From assembly GCA_914767715.1 (NCBI GenBank), contig OU612075.1, forward strand, positions 13,394,001 to 13,458,000: a stretch of 64,000 nucleotides of DNA, in the 5' to 3' direction. The position numbers were made by a program, and so were the translations under genes. This document shows positions 60,200 through 64,000 of the stretch, in pieces. This DNA comes from Membranipora membranacea. Its lineage: Eukaryota > Bryozoa > Gymnolaemata > Cheilostomatida > Membraniporidae. Every line of letters begins with the position of its first letter. Position 1 is the first letter of the stretch. The notes beneath the pieces are model-generated. The model saw nothing but the letters and a program-made list of their open reading frames with translations. It made no database searches and had not been told where the DNA came from.

Positions 60200-63100
60200 A
60201 GCTAAAGCCAAGCTTCTTTCAGATTGTCTGCTCAACAACCCGTAGCAGACAACTCCAATTTGTACTTCAAGAGACATTCTGATGCGTTAAAAGTGCTCAG
60301 ATAGCTGTATATGCAAGTTTGAGGCATCACATCATCAAATTCCTTACAAACATTATCAAACCAAAGTGAATAGTTGTAATGTGATGCCACAAACTCGCAC
60401 TTGCAGCCATCTAAGGAGTAAGAACCTAAATTATGTTCGGGTATACATAAAAAAGTATCATGTGAAATTGCTTTTATAAACATAGTTTTGGCAATCAGAC
60501 ATTACATGTATTTCGTCTGCCGCATTATGGGCATTGATTTTTGCTTATTGAGATATTATAGAAGAACTACTGATCTTTCAATTCCAACATAGCTCACCAT
60601 GTCGTAAAATACAACCTCATTAAATGACAATTGATATCTGAAACCTGGGAACTTGAATTGTTTTTCATATTATGTATGTTAATGATGGCCTTCTCCAATG
60701 GATTTGCCCCGGTTTTGGAGCACCTCTACAACATCAAAAAATATACTACATCAGGGTATTATGTTATATTCGCTGCAGGGTGCCAAAGTATAGCGTTATG
60801 TGGTCTAGAAAAAATTGAGAGAAATTGAATTGAATTCAATGCACTTCACTGTGCAATCAAAATGGTTTTGACGCCACCACCAGCATCATTTGCGACGCAG
60901 CAAACAGCAGAGTTGTCGAGTTAAGTAGGTGATACTGTTTACCTGAAATGACCCTTGCAAAAAATCTTCATGTATTAAAATGAGCAACCAGATACACTAC
61001 TCTGGCTTGAGCTTCTTGAAGACCTGTTCATGGTTTCGTTCGATCCAATGAGTAGATTTGATTCTTGCAATTTTAGCGTTGTTCTAGTATCGCGTTTGAT
61101 TTTTATTAGTTTCTTTGATCTTGAAATCTACAAATACACTCACACCAGTACCTTGTGATTCAAATTGATATGATAAGTTATACCATGGTTCTATAATCAA
61201 ATGACGATTGGTAAATGATACATCTTCAACTTGGCAACTTTTTCAGCTAGTGTTGCTGAATCTATTGATTGCAGAGATCATCATAAATAGAGTTTCTACT
61301 TCCAAAAATGATCTAATTTTCAATATACACGCCTCCGTATATTTAAAATTAAACAATAAAATGAAACAGATCAGAGCAAAAATCGGCAGCAACAATGTTT
61401 CCTTCATGTCAAGCAAGTTCATATTCAAACAAGAAAAGAAATGTAGGGGCGCTCATATCAGGTTCCTTGACCAGAAAGCTCACCATCAAGGTTGCGCTGT
61501 CAGCTGTCTCTTTCAAGCAGATTGTCTTAGTTTAATTGTGCCCTGTCAATAATTACTGCAATTACATGCATACTTTTAACATAGAGCACGCCTGTCGTAA
61601 ATTCATGATCACACTGTTTGGACAATTCCAATAGTAAACGGGGATGATGTTGTTATGATATAAAAAATACAGATCCGCAGCACTAGTACTCATGAGTTTG
61701 GTCTTGTCAGGTTCTAGATTTTTCAGTTCACCAACTCAACATGTAACTACCCCCAATAGCTGTGACATCTGTAGGGGTAACAGTATATTGTTAACAGTGA
61801 TAACATGGTAAATCTGAAAACATTCCGCATATTCATTACCATGTTGACTGATATAAACAAGGTGCCCCTCCTCAATATTTAATTTATATCTCAAAAACTT
61901 AATAAACATAATTCCTACATCTCAACTTTTGGTAACCTATCACATTCATTCATAAACATGATCTAGGGAAACCCAATTAGTCCATTGTTGTAGAGTTAAG
62001 TTTCATATAAATACTATGTGTATATATATCATGTATATATATATATATATATATATAGACATACAAATCTATAACAGAGGAACATGTATGGTCCTTGAAT
62101 CATTCCGCTCCTAACTGATAAGGGGCCAAAACTCTGAATTCAAAACATGGGAAAAAGTGTAGATTGATTTTATCGATTAAATACGTTTTCACTGTTCAAT
62201 TATATTGGATCAGTTTTTACCCAGTTCAGAATATGTGTGAACCGGTTACCTTATTTCCAAACAGTCTCATGACATTTTTTATGTACTTAGGAATAGAAGC
62301 GAGACAATTTTTTGCAGGTGATTTTTAGAGTGGCTGAGCTACATTAGAGAGTGTGCCTATCTCTGAAACCTTTCTCTCAGAGACTATGATAACACAAACT
62401 GTTGATTTAGTGTTTGAAAACTCATTGATTATACTATTATAATTGCAGTCACATCAAAAAACATCAAATGTTAGATGGAACTTTTCCTGTTTCACTGCTT
62501 AACAATATAATAATTGTGTACCATCTTTTCGCCTGCAAAAAGAGGCATTTTACCGCTTAAGTCACTAAAGTTGACAAGCTATTCATAATAATTCTAAGCT
62601 AGATTTTTCATTTAACTCAGTGATAAGTATCAATGAAAACGATTTATATTGATAATGTTGAATGTTGAATGTCTAGTAATCAAAAATTTTTACGAGTGTT
62701 TTTAATAATGAATTTTTATTATTATAATTATCAGCTAGTTGTCTATCCATGGAGAGAGAGGAGGCAACTGGTGTTTGATTAAAAAGCATTAAAATCGCTA
62801 TCTGATTATTCCGCCTGTAACATGTCAAATTGCAAGTCATATTGCTTTTTGGATGATGGAACCATATTCTGAATGGACAATTTGGAAATGAATTTGTCTA
62901 AATTGAAAGACTTAAGGAGCGAGGATTTTGAGCAACGTTTGTTTGTCAGGATTTTTCTAAAAAGGCTTCACCACTCGGCAGCAACAGCCGGCATAACGAT
63001 AACCAGCGTGAAATTATCAGATCTGTATTTCAACAGAACTTTGCCGTTCGATATGCTGTCCAACTGTTAGTTTCAACTGTGTCCCCAATCTTATAAAAAA

Positions 63101-63200
63101 TATCATATTAGAGAGTTTGATGGTGCAGGCAGTGTTGCGTACTAAATGCATTTTAAATACTCAGTTCCATTAAACACTCATACAACTTCCTGAGGTGCAA
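60200..63200. other. Gene-free A+T-rich stretch inside the transposon block
   Basis: I recognise no gene. A TA dinucleotide repeat lies around 62034-62056. Small open frames (61208-61552, 62873-63070) have no recognised similarity and look like chance. Further degraded transposon DNA is likely but not assignable by eye. Confidence 0.55.
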
Positions 63201-63202
63201 TG

Positions 63203-63312
63203 GGTGTTATAAGACCTGTGGCAGGTGCTGTATGGAACACAACAAAACTGTATAGGCCTTGAGTGCTGTAAGACGTGTCCCATACAGCACAGGCCACACG
63301 TCTTACAACACC
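63203..63312. repeat. Foldback sequence with ~38-bp imperfect arms
   Basis: GGTGTTATAAGACCTGTGGC... (63203-63240) pairs with the reverse complement of 63275-63312 at roughly 33 of 38 positions, around a 34-nt loop that carries a third partial copy (GTGCTGTAAGAC). It may be a MITE remnant. I did not find a clean target duplication. Confidence 0.75.
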
Positions 63313-63639
63313 TGTTGCCAGCGCCTGTTTTTAATGCCCATTCAGAACAGCATAAATTTTTGTAATGCAAATTCCATCGGTTATTAAAAATGGCGTGATG
63401 CTAACTTTTGTCAAGGTTGATAAATCCCATGAGAAGATAAGGCATATTGCCAAACCTAACTTAAATGGTTGAGCTCAAGTGTATTACCAACTCATTGGTT
63501 CATTGATAACAGTTGGGTTTTGCTATGATTCCCACTCTCCCTGTATTCTCTTTTTTATTATAGGGAGTTGCCTTTTTTTGGAGTTATCAAGTATCAGTTG
63601 GGGCGAAACATAATATGGGCATTGAGTATAGGCAGGAGC

Positions 63640-63719
63640 AGCGGACTAAAGACCCAAAAATCAGCGGAACATAGACCCATACGGAACATAGATCCGAACG
63701 GAACATAGACCTGCACCCC
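63640..63719 (-). repeat. Right terminal repeat with TCTATGTTCCG tandem units
   Basis: On the minus strand it reads GGGGTGCAGG, then TCTATGTTCCG three times, then TCTTTAGTCCGCT. The first two repeats have a 17-bp period. It is the inverted partner of 52537-52618, sharing unit order and the variant last unit. The outermost base differs (C at left, G at right). Confidence 0.85.
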
Positions 63720-64000
63720 ATTTGATGAAAATGTTTCTGAAACCTTAACTAACTGCGCATGCGTTCACCACCTTGTATATACTGCAGGTTAAATAACTCT
63801 ATTCCATACATTTGCAGCACATCATGAGTATCTGGACTAAATTGCGACAATAGTACCTAGCACTGGTTAGTGGAGGAAAAGAAACTGGCGCTCACATTTT
63901 TTCAAAGTGGAATATTATAAGAGAAAGTGTTCTAAAACGTGGTTACAGTTGATTTCACTTTAAGGACATGTACAAATCAAAAGCGCGGGTTGATCAGCAA

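Larger units (their letters stand above)
52537..63719. mobile_element. Putative 11.2-kb inverted-repeat element with tandem-unit termini
   Basis: The two ends are inverted copies of an ~80-bp repeat, each holding four units around TCTATGTTCCG. The segment is flanked by the identical 8-bp direct repeat ATTTGATG (52529-52536 and 63720-63727). In the inverted frame these flanks do not match each other, so they are not part of the repeat itself; a target-site duplication is the simple reading. The inside is a nest of dead elements: a 132-bp hairpin, LINE fragments, a 413-bp MITE, a degenerate minisatellite, a Ty3/gypsy relic and a foldback. I found no transposase gene. It resembles foldback elements whose terminal repeats are made of short tandem units. 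An alternative is two separate insertions of one repeat with chance flanks. Confidence 0.65.

Noticed and set aside
62030-62060. TA dinucleotide tract as a possible origin or promoter
   Set aside because: An ordinary microsatellite with no associated gene or motif.
1-64000. CRISPR array, bacterial operon, rRNA or phage features
   Set aside because: No regularly spaced repeats, no ribosomal RNA sequence and no prokaryotic gene organisation. All supported genes are spliced animal genes.

Overview
The window is animal nuclear DNA: A+T-rich, with intron-split genes, GT/AG splice sites and many degraded transposable elements. The genes are metazoan (cyclin G, cyclin I, DNAAF3, PABIR/FAM122), and DNAAF3 implies motile cilia. 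Introns of about 0.1-2.4 kb and the transposon content suggest a non-vertebrate metazoan, but I cannot name the species.

Layout. (1) About 0.6-17.7 kb, minus strand: one very large gene. I chained twenty coding exons by splice sites and reading phase (about 9.2 kb of coding sequence, about 3,050 codons). I do not recognise the protein, and both ends may be incomplete. (2) 20.0-22.1 kb, plus: DNAAF3, a cytoplasmic dynein-arm assembly factor, in four coding exons. (3) 26.9-34.2 kb, minus: cyclin G in eight coding exons. (4) 35.9-41.8 kb, plus: cyclin I in six coding exons, head-to-head with cyclin G across 1.7 kb that contains a perfect GGTCACGTGACC palindrome. (5) 46.1-50.9 kb, minus: a PABIR/FAM122-type PP2A regulator in seven coding exons. 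(6) 52.5-63.7 kb: a gene-poor block of nested transposon remains.

For the four recognised genes, the proposed exons sum to an exact multiple of three and keep phase at every junction (483, 413, 321 and 398 residues). In the large gene every junction is also phase-consistent. Cyclin G, cyclin I and PABIR all belong to families tied to cell-cycle or PP2A control, and the cyclin G/cyclin I pairing matches the arrangement I recall for human CCNG2/CCNI.

The most unusual structure is an 11.2-kb segment, 52537-63719. It is bounded by inverted repeats built of tandem units around TCTATGTTCCG and flanked by an identical 8-bp duplication, ATTTGATG. Three further small inverted-repeat element types have clear target-site duplications: a 214-bp family in two copies (9-bp duplications, one overlapping a PABIR splice donor), a 132-bp hairpin (8 bp), and a 413-bp element (8 bp) sitting cleanly inside a dead LINE reverse transcriptase.
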